Positions 29,768 through 41,399 of a stretch of 64,000 nt of DNA are shown here, piece after piece. The stretch's first letter is position 1. The number at the start of each line of letters is the position of its first letter. Under the pieces are notes generated by a model that ran no database searches, had not been told where the DNA came from, and saw only the letters and a program-made list of their open reading frames with translations. This DNA comes from Chara braunii (taxonomy: Eukaryota; Streptophyta; Charophyceae; Charales; Characeae). The position numbers and the translations under genes were made by a program. The stretch covers positions 345,847-409,846 of the forward strand of contig BFEA01000037.1 of the NCBI GenBank assembly GCA_003427395.1, written 5' to 3'.

Positions 29768-30592
29768 AACAGTATGTACACTATTATTATATGCACTTGC
29801 AATTTTATCCCAATCTACTTGATCGCGTCATACATACATGCGCAAAAGTTGTTGGCACAGACAATTCATTTGTTCGTTTGGCCATTCGTTTTAGGGTGTC
29901 TACCTAACGACATGGTCAATCCGGACATAGGCTTTCATTAACTTCAGCCATTGAAGTCCAGTGAACCGAACATCCCTATTAGAGACGATGGTTTTTGGGA
30001 ACCCATATTCTGAGACCCATCGCATCTGTAACTTTTGGATGACTAGTTCAGTCTTAGCTTCGACAGACAAAGGAATGAACATAGCATATTTTGAGAATTG
30101 ATATACAATGACCGTTACCTGGCTGTTGTCGTTTCGACTCTTAGTGAGACTCGTTAAATCAATAGAGATGGGCTCACCTGACTCACTTGGAATAGGTAGC
30201 GGTCTTAACAGTCGCAGGGGATTCTCATGCAAGGGCTTATTCCTCTGGCAAACAAGACAAGTCCGCACATAGGTTAGCACATCCTCTTTCATTCCTTTCC
30301 ATTCAAAGCGTTCTCTCAAATCGGCACACGTCTTCTTGAAACCGAAGTGTCCCTCGATATCATGGCATTCCCCAATAATTAGACTTTTTATTTGTTCTTT
30401 ATGAGGAATACAAAGTCTTTCTTCGGTCTTATCGATAAAGAAGAGTGCACCATCCATCATTTGATAATCGGGAAAGAGTTCAGGGTTCCTTTGTAGGGTT
30501 CCAATAACATGACTCCATATTTGATCTTTCAGTTCATCCCAACATCGAGATAGGAGAATAATTCCAAAAAAATCGACACACTCCGCAACCAC
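29768..30592 (-). pseudogene. Ty3-2 integrase, truncated
   Basis: The minus-strand frame from 30592 has the HHCC zinc-binding module (IGECHDIEGHFGF...TYVRTCLVCQRNK) and then the core start (ISIDLTSLT, first Asp). The second motif reads IVSNRDVRF, where most relatives have SDRD, so the second catalytic Asp appears replaced by Asn. The frame ends at 29900, before the catalytic Glu. Nothing resembling the missing C-terminus or a 3' LTR follows. Confidence 0.85.
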
Positions 30593-31680
30593 ATTGGACT
30601 TGTCTTTGATTGTCTTTAGTTCAAAGTCAAATGTGTCTATGAAAGCAGACCATCTTACTAACTTGTGAGAGAGTTTAGGTTGGGTCTTAATCTACTTCAG
30701 GGTAGAGTGGTCTGAGTGGACAGTGAAGTATGTCCCTAGCAAGTACTGCTTCCATGTGTCCAGTGCAGCAACTAAGGCATACAACTCCCTTTCAACGTGG
30801 AGTTGACCACTTTTTCGAACATAAACTCAATAGGGTTATATCCCTTGCCTTCGTCTTGTTGTAGCACAACCCCAATTCCATAATGACTTTTGTCGGTAGT
30901 AACAACGAAAGGGAGAGAAGGATCAACAATCTTTAAGACAAGATAGCGAGTCAGTATATGTGTCAACTTCTTAAACGATAACTCACAATCTTTGTCCCAC
31001 AACCAAGGTTTTCCTTTCTTCAGTTTCTCATAGGTGCAACTATCAAGGAGAGGTTCCTTAGAAACTTCCTATAATAACTAGCAAATCCTAGGAAAGACTT
31101 GAGCTCAATGACGGTCTTAGGTTGGGGCTAATCTCGAATTGCTGTTATTTTTTTCTCTTTGGGCCTTAGTCCTTCTTCGCTTACTATATGCCCTGAGGGT
31201 AGCACTTCAGGCTTAGCAAACTCAAATTTCTTACGATGTAGTTTGAAGTTGCCTTCACACAACTTCTTCGCTTACTATACACAAGAATATCGTCGAGATA
31301 TACAACTACGAACTAATCCGAATATTGACGAAACAATTCATTCATAGACCTTTCGAAGGTAGCAGGAGCATTAGTCAACCCGAAAGGCATAACCACAAAC
31401 TCGTAGTGACCATACCTGGTTCGGAAGGCTGTCTTTTATTGATCCTCATGAACCACCTCGATCTGGTGGTACCCTGACTTGAGATCAATCTTACTAAAGT
31501 ACATGCATCCCTGCAATTGGCCCAACAAGTCGTCAATGCACAAAAGTGGTTCCGCGTTCTTAATAGTCACGACATTCAACCCACGATACTCGATGCATAT
31601 TCCAAGTTCACCTTCCTATTTGGGCACAAATAAGACAGGAGCATCATAAGGAGATGAGTTGGGGTGAATCCATCCTTTTT
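30593..31680 (-). pseudogene. Ty3-2 reverse transcriptase and RNase H
   Basis: On the minus strand the RT is continuous by homology. It has [54 protein letters not shown] and the catalytic VVYLDDILVYSK. RNase H starts at about 31000 with a VVTTDKSHYGIGVVLQQDEG segment, which has Lys after the conserved Asp. At least three in-frame stops interrupt the RT: near 31596, near 31436, and at 31313-31315, just before YLDD. The element is dead but is the best preserved pol in the window. Confidence 0.88.
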
Positions 31681-32420
31681 CAATTAGTTCTTGCAATTGT
31701 TCTAGAGTTCCTCAATTCCCTAAGAGACATACGATAGATGGGACCCTTGGGAATCTTACTACCGAGAATAATCTCAATCGTGTGTTTAATAACATGCTCA
31801 CTGATTCCTTTTGGCTCAGTCTGCAAGTCGTTATACTCATCAAGTAACCTCTCAATGGAAGAAGGGTAGGATGAGGAACATTCTCCTACTCGTTTAACGA
31901 GCACCATCATGACACTTCTTCTTTGAGACCATAGACCTAAAGGTTGGGTAACTCATACAACAAACAGACAGTGACGAGTCAGAGTCGGACTTGTGATACA
32001 ATTTAATTGCTCTTAATTCGGACTTTTCGTCCTTGAGCGTTGCGATCTTCTCCGTGAACCTAACTTCTAGAAAGGCTCCCTCGTGCCAATCCATTCCCAG
32101 GATTATGTCAAAGGGTAGGTTCTTCTTAATTATGAAGGATATTTCGTGTAAGATCTTTCCTTCCTTAGTCCTGAAATAGCATTTGACACGATCGACACAT
32201 AGAGAGACAGTGATCGTGCTCTTGTCAGCTTACATAGACGTGATAGGTCGTGGCAACTCCATTACCTTCATTCCCAGATGCAACTTACGAATTGCCTTCT
32301 CCGAGATGTAGGACCACGTTGATCCTGAATCTAACAAGCCACCCACTCGCGTGCGTACAATCTCAATATCGACAATCATTAACTCACCCTTAGACTTCGC
32401 TTTCTTAGCCCACGAACTCC
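31680..32420 (-). pseudogene. Ty3-2 protease and linker to reverse transcriptase
   Basis: The protease signature LLDSGSTWSYISEKAI (codons at about 32319-32337 and onward) is intact. It is followed by a stop near 32230 and then a linker. The linker has LLDEYNDLQTEPKGISEHVI and a PIYRMSLREL motif, which normally leads into RT. Several frames are needed to read through, so it is broken. The right edge (32420) is the insertion point of a TTAA transposon. Confidence 0.8.
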
Positions 32421-33177
32421 TTAAACCACTAGTACCTCCACCAATGTTGGGAAATTACGATGTTTTGCCAGTTCCCGAAATTATCGGGGGTGGGACACAG
32501 GGTCGGCACTGTCCCATAAATCATATTTTTATATTGCCCGCGAATGAAAGAAAAAGAAAAGAAAAAAAAAAACCATCTCTACTGCAATGACGTCGGGCAG
32601 CCTGGGCAGGGTAGTCCTGGAGGCCGTGCTCGGAGTCTTCCTCCAAAGAATGCACCTCACCGGTAAGGCGGCCACATTCAAGATGTTGCTGTTTTCTTTT
32701 TTTTCTTGCTCGTGTGTTTCTTACAAGTCCCCTGCCAATGAGGCAAAGGGGAATCCGTGAATTGCTCAAGCCATCCGTGATCTGCTCGAGCTGCGTTTTG
32801 TAAGAGGATTGTAACACTCGTCACACTGGTACTAAGGGGAATGTATCCAGCCATTTTCACGATCGGATCCGTGTGCCCGTTTTTTTCCCCTTCTATTCTC
32901 TTTTTCGAATCAGACAACTTGGCCACGGGCTTGAGATGCCCTCACTGAGGGCACACTCACACTACCACTTCCAAAAATGTATACAACTGCAATCACGACC
33001 ACCGCTTTGTTTGTTTTTTTCTTTTTTTTTGAATTCACGGCTGCAACTTTTTTTTTTTTTTTTTTTTTCCCGTGAGAGTACCAGAAAGAAAACGGAGTGG
33101 TACCCAGGCTCGGCGAACTTGGAGCGCAGTGAAATTCAAGGTCGACAAAAACTGACTCGGAGGTACTAGTGGTTTAA
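32421..33177. mobile_element. TTAA-flanked non-autonomous transposon nested in Ty3-2
   Basis: Body 32425-33173 (749 bp) with perfect 15-bp terminal inverted repeats, ACCACTAGTACCTCC and GGAGGTACTAGTGGT. TTAA flanks both ends (32421-32424, 33174-33177). It splits Ty3-2 between the gag zinc knuckle and the protease. Collapsing the two TTAA copies to one leaves gag and protease in the same frame, as expected for a clean insertion. It shares the CCCTCACTGAGG...CTCACACTACCAC core with the element at 2873-3913. No transposase is present. Confidence 0.88.
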
Positions 33178-33803
33178 AGTTATAAGTTCGTTTCCGTGTT
33201 CGTCAAGGGAACCGTCTAGTGAGACAAAACATAAAACTATATCAAGGTGTTCTGGACGATGGGCCAAGCAAGAGCCACCCTCTGCCTTATGAGTCGAGGG
33301 GTTGAAAGGGGTGATTGGCGCCTTACCTTTGTCTGAACCCCTCGACTCAGTAGGAGCAGATGCTTCTCCTACTGGCTGCTCCCTTTTGGGTTTCGAATGA
33401 GAGGGCACCATGCTATGATATGCCCTACAATGCCACATTTCAGGCACTGCCTGTTATCCATTTGTTCATGTGACTCTTCCCGTGATACACCAAATTTTCC
33501 CCAAGTTTTTTTGGTTGCAATGTCAGTGTGCTCCGGAAAGGAGTGTGGCCTCTTCTTCTTGTTCCAAGGTTTGGTGCCACCCTTGTTGGCCACCACAGTA
33601 GCGACGTCACCCTTTCCTAACTCACTGTTGTTAGTTCCTCCACCCTCGGCCGCATCAAGGGACAGTTTCTCCATCGTGTCATCATCAAACACAACAAGCA
33701 TGTGGTCCTGTCGCTTTTGCTGCCACAGGACCCATGTCCCATATGTGCCAACCGGACCAATCTTCACAACAGACACATACGTTCCTTTTACCTGTGCGGT
33801 CAT
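33178..33803 (-). pseudogene. Ty3-2 gag, nucleocapsid end
   Basis: A minus-strand frame from 33803 to about 33369 carries one CCHC zinc knuckle, CLKCGIVGHIIAWC, at 33405-33446. The spacing is the standard C-x2-C-x4-H-x4-C. A second frame (33447-33178) continues with a polar, proline-rich linker up to the transposon. A one-base shift between the two frames breaks the gene. Confidence 0.8.
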
Positions 33804-35132
33804 TTGCTCCCTCTAGAGCGCGAGGTCACGAAACTGCCTATAGTTGTACTGATCGGATTTGGCCTCGGCCACGAGATGCCCTTGGATGGGTTCTGACAAA
33901 GCTCGAGAGAAGATACAAAGGACTTGATTCTCCTGCAGGTTCAACCCTGGTACCTACAACGTTTTGTCCAGGAAGCTCTCCTTAATCTTTTGGAGGAATT
34001 CCTGGAGGGTCAAAGTTTTAGCCCACTCACCTATGTCCTCGAAGCCAGCAACATTAGCTTCGAACAATACCCATTCCTTGGCTGTCTCTCCTAGACATGA
34101 TGTTGTGAAAGCCACTTGGCTTTCAGGCTCCACCTGTGCAGTCCCACAATATATCTGGATCTCAGCGATCCAAGCAACAAATGCTCACCTCTCTTTCCGT
34201 TGTAGGTAAAGGGAAGTTTCATTTTCACCTTTTCTTTTCTTTTCGGCTTCTCAACTTCCTTGGCTGGTTCCTTCGTAACAGGTTCTTCTTTCTTTCCCGC
34301 TAGTTTCTCAATTACTTTCTTTAAAGTTTTGGGTGTTTCCGACGTTACCCGTTTCATTGCATCCTTCATGAGCTTCTCCTGGGGTTCTTTTTTTTCCTTC
34401 CCCCTTAGCCTCATCTCCAATCACCACCTTTTCCTTAACTTTAACGAGTTTGGTCACCGTCTGCAATGAGGCGGTGTTGCTCTCAATTTCCATCTCAAGG
34501 TGGGCAAGGCAGGCCATCATCGTGTTTCAGAACGGATCGAGGTCAAATTCCGCTCCTGCAAAGTGAATTTTTTTTTCGACTTCTTAATTTTTTCCTCTTA
34601 CTGTTTTTTCTCTCTTTTCCTTTTCCAGTGCTCTTCCATCTTCCTTCTTTCTTCCTACAAGGCTTCTTCCAATCGTCTGATTTTTTGCAACAGGATTTCT
34701 TGAGACAATTGTGGTTCTTCTTTCTCTTCACTTCTTTCTCCCTATTCTTCTCCTTCCTCCCTGCTTGTGGCTATCTTTGACAATTGATCAATCACAATTT
34801 TGTCGACTCTGAATGACAACCTGTTGTACATGAGGACTGAATTCCATCATCTGAACAAATGTGTCAGCCTTCTCCAGTTCGCTTTCTACTACCCGCAGAT
34901 CGAACTAGCTGCGCACTTGCTGTTCAGCATCGACTCCAACATGTAAGTTGGTGATCAACTTATGCAGACGGCCCAACATCCCTTGCCGTCTGTTTTCAAT
35001 CTGGCCACGGGTTCTCAATGCACTTCCTTCCTCATCGGCAAAGAAGGTAAGGGAGACAGGGTAAAAGAAGTGAGGGACGAAACGAGTCAAAACAGAGAGA
35101 TGCTGAGAATTCTCGAGGTAAGACATTGTCAC
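33804..35132 (-). pseudogene. Ty3-2 gag, N-terminal and capsid part
   Basis: Minus-strand frames (34905-35132, 34308-34520, 34091-34420) cover a lysine/glutamate-rich coiled segment and a capsid-like region near 34000-34200. No single frame spans it. Position between the primer site and the zinc knuckle, rather than sequence motifs, supports the gag assignment. Confidence 0.5.
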
Positions 35133-35883
35133 AATTATGTTTGCCTCACAACAAATAATTACAAGACAATAATTAATTCCACGGCCACACTTAATTTCAA
35201 TTGCCTATAACAAGAAATAAATAACAGAAAATAAATAAGGAACAAATTTCCATTTTTCCTAGTTCTAACTTCTTTTGTTTGTCCTATGTGTGATGACGTC
35301 TTAACGAGTGTACAGGTACCGCAGCCACGGCCAGTGTGATCAAGACACAACAACACAGGTGAGTATGTACACCAACCATAGAACAATGAAGACAAGTGAG
35401 TAGAGTCAGCCAATAACCACAATCAATCAATCAATCATCAACAGCTCATCCTCTACCGGTTGTCACCCTGTGAATGCCAATGCAGCCAGGCACAAGGGCC
35501 GACGCATGGCACTATAACCAATCGTGAAGCCGTACCGCCCGCAAGCGCACAAGTGCAAGTACCAACACCTCACCCACGGCAGCGTACAAACATGCAGCGT
35601 GTCACCCCTGGAACGCTGACGCAACACGTGTCATGTCAACGTCAAGGGCCAGCAAGGCGTTCAGCTGGGATGCCATGTCAGCAATGCCTGAACTGCCAAC
35701 TCATCTACCACTAGTATGCTTCCTCAGATTTAAGTAGCACCGATGGAGTGTGGAGCGCCACGTCAGTAGATAAGTCGCGACACAGTTAAGTGCCACGTCA
35801 GACAATACCCTGCCAATTCTAGGACGCCACGTTAGCACCCTTGCGCTATGCCACATAAGCCACGCACCATGTCAGCAGCCTCT

Positions 35884-35919
<36 letters not shown>

Positions 35920-36193
35920 TAGCTCCACGTCAGCGTACAGCCAATGATGCTCTCGTCGGTATCCTACCGGGTTAGCAACAAAGCGCCACGTAAGCAATGC
36001 CGCCGTCTTCACTTCAAGGTGTCCACGTCATCATCTTCAAGGGAGCGTGTGGACGCGGGTGGAAGTCAATGTCTAGACTCGCCATAATAATCGCATGTGT
36101 TAATTTACGCGTTTCTCTCCTATCACGCGCAACACTTCCCACTTACCTGGGCGCCACGTGGTGCCTGACACCCAATAGCGACGAAGAAGGTAT
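35133..36193 (-). promoter_or_regulatory. Ty3-2 leader with a CCACGTCA-type motif array
   Basis: Between gag and the primer site lie many GCCACGTCAGC-like words, at about 35671, 35757, 35791, 35824, 35850, 35925, 35982, 36021 and 36151. They are separated by 25-90 bases. CCACGTCA and CCACGTGG are ACGT-core sites typical of plant bZIP factors. A (CT)n tract lies at 35886-35916. Related words continue to about 36730. Confidence 0.6.
35886..35916. repeat. (CT)n microsatellite
   Basis: About 15 CT units within the CCACGTCA-rich leader. Confidence 0.95.
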
Positions 36194-36205
36194 GCTCTGA
36201 TACCA
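36194..36205 (-). promoter_or_regulatory. Primer-binding site of Ty3-2
   Basis: The minus strand reads TGGTATCAGAGC, a perfect initiator tRNA-Met primer site. It fixes the orientation of Ty3-2 and places its 5' LTR to the right, from 36206. Confidence 0.85.
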
Positions 36206-36840
36206 ATTTGCACTGAACCCAATCTACAGGATACTCGTCAGATGTCAAAATACAAAAGATCTCAGTTCTGAATAATTGTCTCCAAATAATTGTGAATGTG
36301 ATATGTGAAACAATGTCTCGTATCCAATAGACAAAGAGAGGAGAGGGGGCATAGACAAATTAGAGGGTGGAAGAGATATCCATCAACGACCACAGAGATA
36401 GCAGCCCAACAATACCCTCTCCTTCTCCGAGCTTCCCTTTCTCCTCCCGTCACTATAAGCGTCCAATAACGAGTTAAATTGGCCAGATCACATCAAAAGT
36501 GCCACGTGGCACAATTCTCCGATAAGAACGTTCAGCAGCCCACAATATCGACATCAACCACAGGTGAGTATCGCGTTCTCTCTCAATCATCCACAGATCC
36601 CGATCTCCCTCCTTGTCGCATCCAACTCAGCAATGAAGACTGTGTGGCAAATGCCATGTCAGCAATGAAGACAGAGTGGCATGAGCCACATCAACCATGT
36701 CGAAGACAGCGTGGCCTTGCGCCATGTCAGCAGAGGTTGACGCTGAAGCAGCAAGTGCCAGCATGCAAGTCACAGTGCCAACGTCAAGCCAGCGTCCAGC
36801 TAGTGTCAAGCTAGTGTCAAGTCAACATAGCAAGACTAAA
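36206..36840 (-). repeat. Presumed 5' LTR of Ty3-2
   Basis: Assigned only because it adjoins the primer site on the expected side. The outer end is not located and no second LTR is in the window. It contains CCACGTGGCAC (36499) and CCATGTCAGC words. Confidence 0.4.
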
Positions 36841-37209
36841 TGTTGACTCCTTGGAGGCTGACCTTTATGTAGTGTTTGACGACGCTGACCGGCCTCAGGT
36901 CTCCCACCCACAGTGGCTAAGATTAACTCACAGCCGAGGTCCTGGATTGTACAGTTGCAGACTTCCACTTGGTCCGAATGTTGTCTTGGTACCTGCATAC
37001 AAACAAGTGTGTGTGTCTGAGCACTGGCCTGGGTTGGGTCCATGCAGACTTCGAGTCTTGGGCCTCGAGCAGTTCACCGAAGTCAATTGTCTGGCGCTCA
37101 TGCCCTTGAGCCACTTTGGAGGGGTATTTTCCCCTTTCGCACCCCACGACCTGAGGTCGGGTCGCGACCAAGCCAGACCCTTAGACTTTCGACGAGGCAT
37201 ATAGAGCGG
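36841..37209. other. No recognised feature
   Basis: A few short hairpins (for example GACCTgAGGTC near 37149) but no gene and no convincing match elsewhere in the window. Confidence 0.4.
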
Positions 37210-37640
37210 GTTACTGCAATCGAAACAACATTGAAACAATCTTGCAAACCGCCTTGACGGACGCGGTAATGTTGTCCTCTCGCCGCTCTAGCCTGGTGCG
37301 CCAGCTGTACTTCCCGCGGTCTCCTACGACAGGATAGGTTCCCGCAAAGCACAACTTACCTTCCCTAAGGGGCTGCCACCACCCTTTGGGGCGTATCCCT
37401 ATCGAACTACTGATCCATGTGCGAAAGCTTTTATATGCAATTGCAGAGGTAGATCAGTCGAGGACGTTTGCTCGATTTGTTGTAGTATGGGAAACGCTTG
37501 GTTAAATGCCAAGCAGACCCGGACCCGGACGTCGTCCGTCCCTTAGGGTGCTAATCTCCTAAGTACGAAACAAATGTCGGTCAACTAGGACGGTCCCAGC
37601 CAAGCGTGGAAACCACTAAATAATCCTAGTCCCTTAGACG
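37210..37640 (+). repeat. HX family 5' block, copy C
   Basis: Carries AACCGCC, GACGGACGCGGT, GCGCCAGCTGTACTTCCCGC, TCCTACGACAGGATAGGTTC, TTTGGGGCGTATCCC and GTGCGAAAGCTTTTATATGC. The leftmost 50 bases of the block are absent. On the right it runs into Ty3-1, so the rest of this copy is missing or displaced. Confidence 0.85.
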
Positions 37641-37763
37641 TTAGTTGAAGAAAGTGATAATAATCGCACTCAATTACATCAGTAAATGGGTCATAGCCGA
37701 TAGGCAGGTATATATCATTAACGATAACTGAAAGTACCCGAGCAACACATGGTGGAACTAATA

Positions 37764-38546
37764 TGAAACGGTTTCACCCAGTAGACCCGACATTTGCAGA
37801 CCCAGAGATTCGATCCCTAGACATGTGCCCAATGAGATTCGATCCCTAAACCTACCCTGTTCCCTATACATTGACCCAGTGATCTGTGTGGGACTCAATC
37901 CCGTGACCAGTCCTACACCCTAGGCTAGTCTGTAGGTCGGATAGGAGGACTCGATCCCTAGGTCTGAAGGTTAGTAGCCGAGTTCGTTACCAGTAGCCCT
38001 AAAAAGAGTCTGTTTTAGAAGTCTCTACCTAAGTCTACTGTGGGCCTAAAATCTGTCTGTCGGTCTGTAGGTTCTAGAAGTCCGTAGGTCCCCCCTCTAG
38101 GCAAGCCCAGTCAGCAGGTACCAGGGGTAGGGGCTGCACGTGGGGAAGGTTCTGGACCACACGGTGGGTTCCACGCGTTTTGGCCTAGAAGGCCACACGT
38201 CTGGAAGCTTCCCTGGGCCACGCATTTTGGCCCTGGCCCAGGCCCACGCGTGTTGAGGCAGGCCCGGGTGCCTCCGAAGAAGTACAAATACAAAGGCATG
38301 TGTAGAGAGTGTGTGCGCCTGTGTTGCATGGGCATTCAAGGTAGATCCTCGTACATGCGTGCATTAGGGAGAGTGAGGCTGGTGGTGGAGACAGTTTTTG
38401 GCGGCCATAGCCACAAGTTGTACAATTGTCTTGAACAGAGTTTAATTGCAAGTTCGTTGTTGATTTTGAGTCGACGAGTTTGGTTTTGCCGTCAGTTCTC
38501 GTGTATGCATGATGTAAGCAAGTCTGAAGTGCGAGTCTGATTGCTT
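37764..38546 (+). mobile_element. 5' LTR of Ty3-1 (LTR family L1)
   Basis: Starts TGAAACGG and ends just before the primer site. The first 520 bases match 44441-44966. The last 280 match 53427-53949, where similarity stops at CTGATTGC, defining the LTR end. A TACAAATA/TATAAATA element near 38283, with a possible start about 30 bases on, may be the promoter. Many GATTCGATCCCTA words occur in the first half. Confidence 0.88.
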
Positions 38547-38558
38547 TGGTATCGGAGC
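38547..38558 (+). promoter_or_regulatory. Primer-binding site of Ty3-1
   Basis: TGGTATCGGAGC, one mismatch from the initiator tRNA-Met site TGGTATCAGAGC, placed directly after the LTR. Confidence 0.85.
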
Positions 38559-39284
38559 TGGTTCCCGTTGCCCACATTGAGCTGCAACGAGTTGGAGGTG
38601 AGAGAAGCCACCATAGCCAGAGTACAACAGAGAGAGAAATAGACAGAGAGAGAGAGAGAAAGCGAGGAGGAGGCAACAGTGGACGACAACCATAGTTGTC
38701 GAGCTTGACGAAGAAGAAGACCACCATCAAGAAAGGAGAAAGAAGAGACGCAGAGAGAAAGAAGAAGGAAGTTGACGAAGAGGGAGGTGAAGTCGGCCAT
38801 AGCCAAGGTGAAGAGGACGACGAGAGTGACAAAGAAGAAGAAGGTCCACCATAGCTGAAAGGTTGGAGGGTTGACCAAGGGAGTTGACCAACGTTGACCG
38901 GAGGTTGACCAAGAGTGTTGACCAAGCGTTGACCGAAGTTGACCGGCAAGTTGACCAAGACTGTTGATCGACAAGTTGACCAAGACCGTTGACCGAAGCG
39001 TTGACAAAGTTGGAGCGAGAAGACAAGCGGTATTATCTCTCCAAGCCCTAGCCTAACCCTCACCCTGTGGATGTGCACCCTCACCTTGGTACTTGCTGAC
39101 GTCAGGTTTGTCAGAGTCAGTCATATCTCCCTGTCAGTTTTGTCCAGGTCGATAGGACTCTGTGGATATGGTCGTAAAGCCGCGAGTCCAACCCAAGTAG
39201 TGAGTAGAAGTCCCCTAGATACAAGTTAACCTGGTGGGTTTACGTGTTGATGCGCGGAATCGTTGTTCATTGTGCACTGTCACC
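38559..39284 (+). other. Ty3-1 leader
   Basis: Non-coding leader, purine-rich at 38630-38850, then TTGACC-rich from 38870 to 39010 (a degenerate AGTTGACCAAG repeat of about 15-30 bases). Contains CCATAGCC words also found in other repeats. Minus-strand frames here are by-products. Confidence 0.7.
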
Positions 39285-41160
39285 ATGGTGAACATCAGGT
39301 CCGGAACTAGTACCACCTCCTACAACAAGGAGCAAGAAGAAAGTGTTGCCGCCCTTCTGTGAGAGAGGACGGAGAAAATGGAGAAGAGGGAGTTGACCAA
39401 GCAGGCCAAGATGTTGGCCTTGCTAGAAGATCAGGAAGCAAAGAAGAGGCAGATGGTGGAGGAGACGGATAGGTGGACAAAGGAGCAGGAGGAGAAGATG
39501 GCAGCTATCCAGGCGGAGGTGGAGTAAAAAGACGACGAAGAAGAAAAGGTAGAAGAAGTGCCATTGGAAAGAAGAAGAGGTGAAGCCAGTACAAGGAGGA
39601 GATTGAGAAGATGACAAAGGAATGGGCTACACACTTGGAGTTGGGAGAAGATAGGGAGGCAGAGTTGGCCATACCCCAAGAAGAGAGAGAAGCGGCGAAG
39701 AGGCAATTGGAAGCAGAAAGGGACCCGGTAAGGAGAAGGGCGAAGGAGGAAGAACAGCAAAGGGCATGGAAGTGGCGATTGTCCCAAGAAAAAGTTAGGC
39801 GTCTAGAAGAGGCGGAGATACCAGAAAGAGACTTAAAAGGCGACAGAGGACAGGATGGGGACGATCAGGGCAGAGACCGAGCTAGCAACTCAACTCGAGA
39901 CCCTGACCCAAAGGGGAGAGTCTTGAATAATTGCACAGCGCGAGCAGATGCAGTACATACGTAGTCAAGGTATAAAAGTTAGATGCAATGCGCGAAGGGT
40001 TTAGAAACTTTGCGCAGGATATGATGAAATACATGGTGGGCCAAGTCCATCTTGCAATTAGTGAGACAAAGGAATTATGCACTGCCGACATTGAAGGCGC
40101 CAAGTTAGCGGTTGCTAAGGAAAAACAGTCAGCCCCACCACGTCGCGAAAGTCTGTTTCCCTGAACCCTTCAGTGGAAAGAAGGGGGAGGATTTCGATAA
40201 CTGGGACGCCAACCTGCACTCCTATTTGTACTTGCCAAGATGAGGCGACCAGCTTCGCAAGGTCGCTCGCCCTTGCTGTAAATTGCGACAATGATATGGT
40301 CACCTAATCTAGACTGACACCCCTCTCCGAGTTCCTCAAATCACTCAGAGAACGATTTTCTTATGTAACACGGGCAACTAAAGCCTTTGATAAGCTTCAA
40401 ATGATACACACACGCTGATGGAAGAGTGTTCACGCCCTCGAGTCCGCGATGGACGAGTTGATTGTTGTTCCTGGGCATGGAGCGACCGATGCCCAACTGG
40501 TTAACCTCTTTTATCGTGCCCTGCCTGAGAATATTTAGGGACATTTCTTCAAGAAGAAGAATCAACAGGGTATGACATACGATGTTCTTAGCAGGGAGGC
40601 AGTCACATTCGCCGCCCAAGTGTCGCTAGTTACCATGTTCTGGCATAAAGATTTGTCTAAGGGGAAAACATGGAAGGGGCGCGCACCATCTCTAGCCAAA
40701 TTAAGGCCAAAGACAGTTTGATACTAACAATGGAGGGAGGTGGCACAGACGAGGTTCCCTACTCTGACATTGAGTGGGGACTAGAGGAGGAGGACAGCGA
40801 CGCAGGCCAAGGGAGAACATACGCTGCTGTCACAACTGGAGGGAGGCCGCAGGGAGGAGGACAAAGGCCTGGCCGGAATGGCGGGGCCCCAGGTGGCCGA
40901 GGACAGGGCGGTCAGGGGGTTGGCGGCAATGGAAACCGCCAAGCGGGAGGAAGGGGAGGTCCCCCGTCTAACCGTCCGCGTTCTAGTTGATGGCACCCAA
41001 GCCGGCCCGAGGGTCGACCTTGGGAAGATCTGGGTATTGAACAGGGCGTATGGCAAGAATGCATTAATAGGTCTCGGTGCGTATTCTACGGGGCCCCAAG
41101 CCACATTATAAAGTTTTATCCTAAATATAGGGACCGTGCTGCCTCTGGGGCAGCAAAAGA
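39285..41160 (+). pseudogene. Ty3-1 gag
   Basis: Begins MVNIRSGTSTTSYNKEQEES in a good ATG context (CACCATGG) and is stopped after 25 codons. Coiled-coil segments follow (39611-39964). The capsid region starts with PEPFSGKKGEDFDNWDANLH (about 40150) and includes FYRALPENI (about 40520). A glycine/arginine-rich tail follows (40770-40990). The zinc knuckle at 41078-41119 reads RCVFYGAPSHIIKFYP. Two of its three Cys positions are Tyr, each one G-to-A change from Cys. Several stops and shifts break the gene. Confidence 0.82.
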
Positions 41161-41399
41161 CAATCGTCGATAGCGGTTGCAACTGCCCCTACCCCTGAAC
41201 CTGAGCGTGCACGCGAAGTAGAGTTTACCACTCCACATATCTCCATGGTTGAGGTTGCAGGCCGACGTCTAGTAGGCTGTCAAGAGACTGCTTGTGTTAG
41301 GGTCTTTCTAGACGTTTTCCTCACAAGCTTAGCCGAGGAACTGAAGGAGAGGGGGCAAGCCTGGCCCAAGCCGAAGAAGGATGGTAAAGGACAGCTAAT

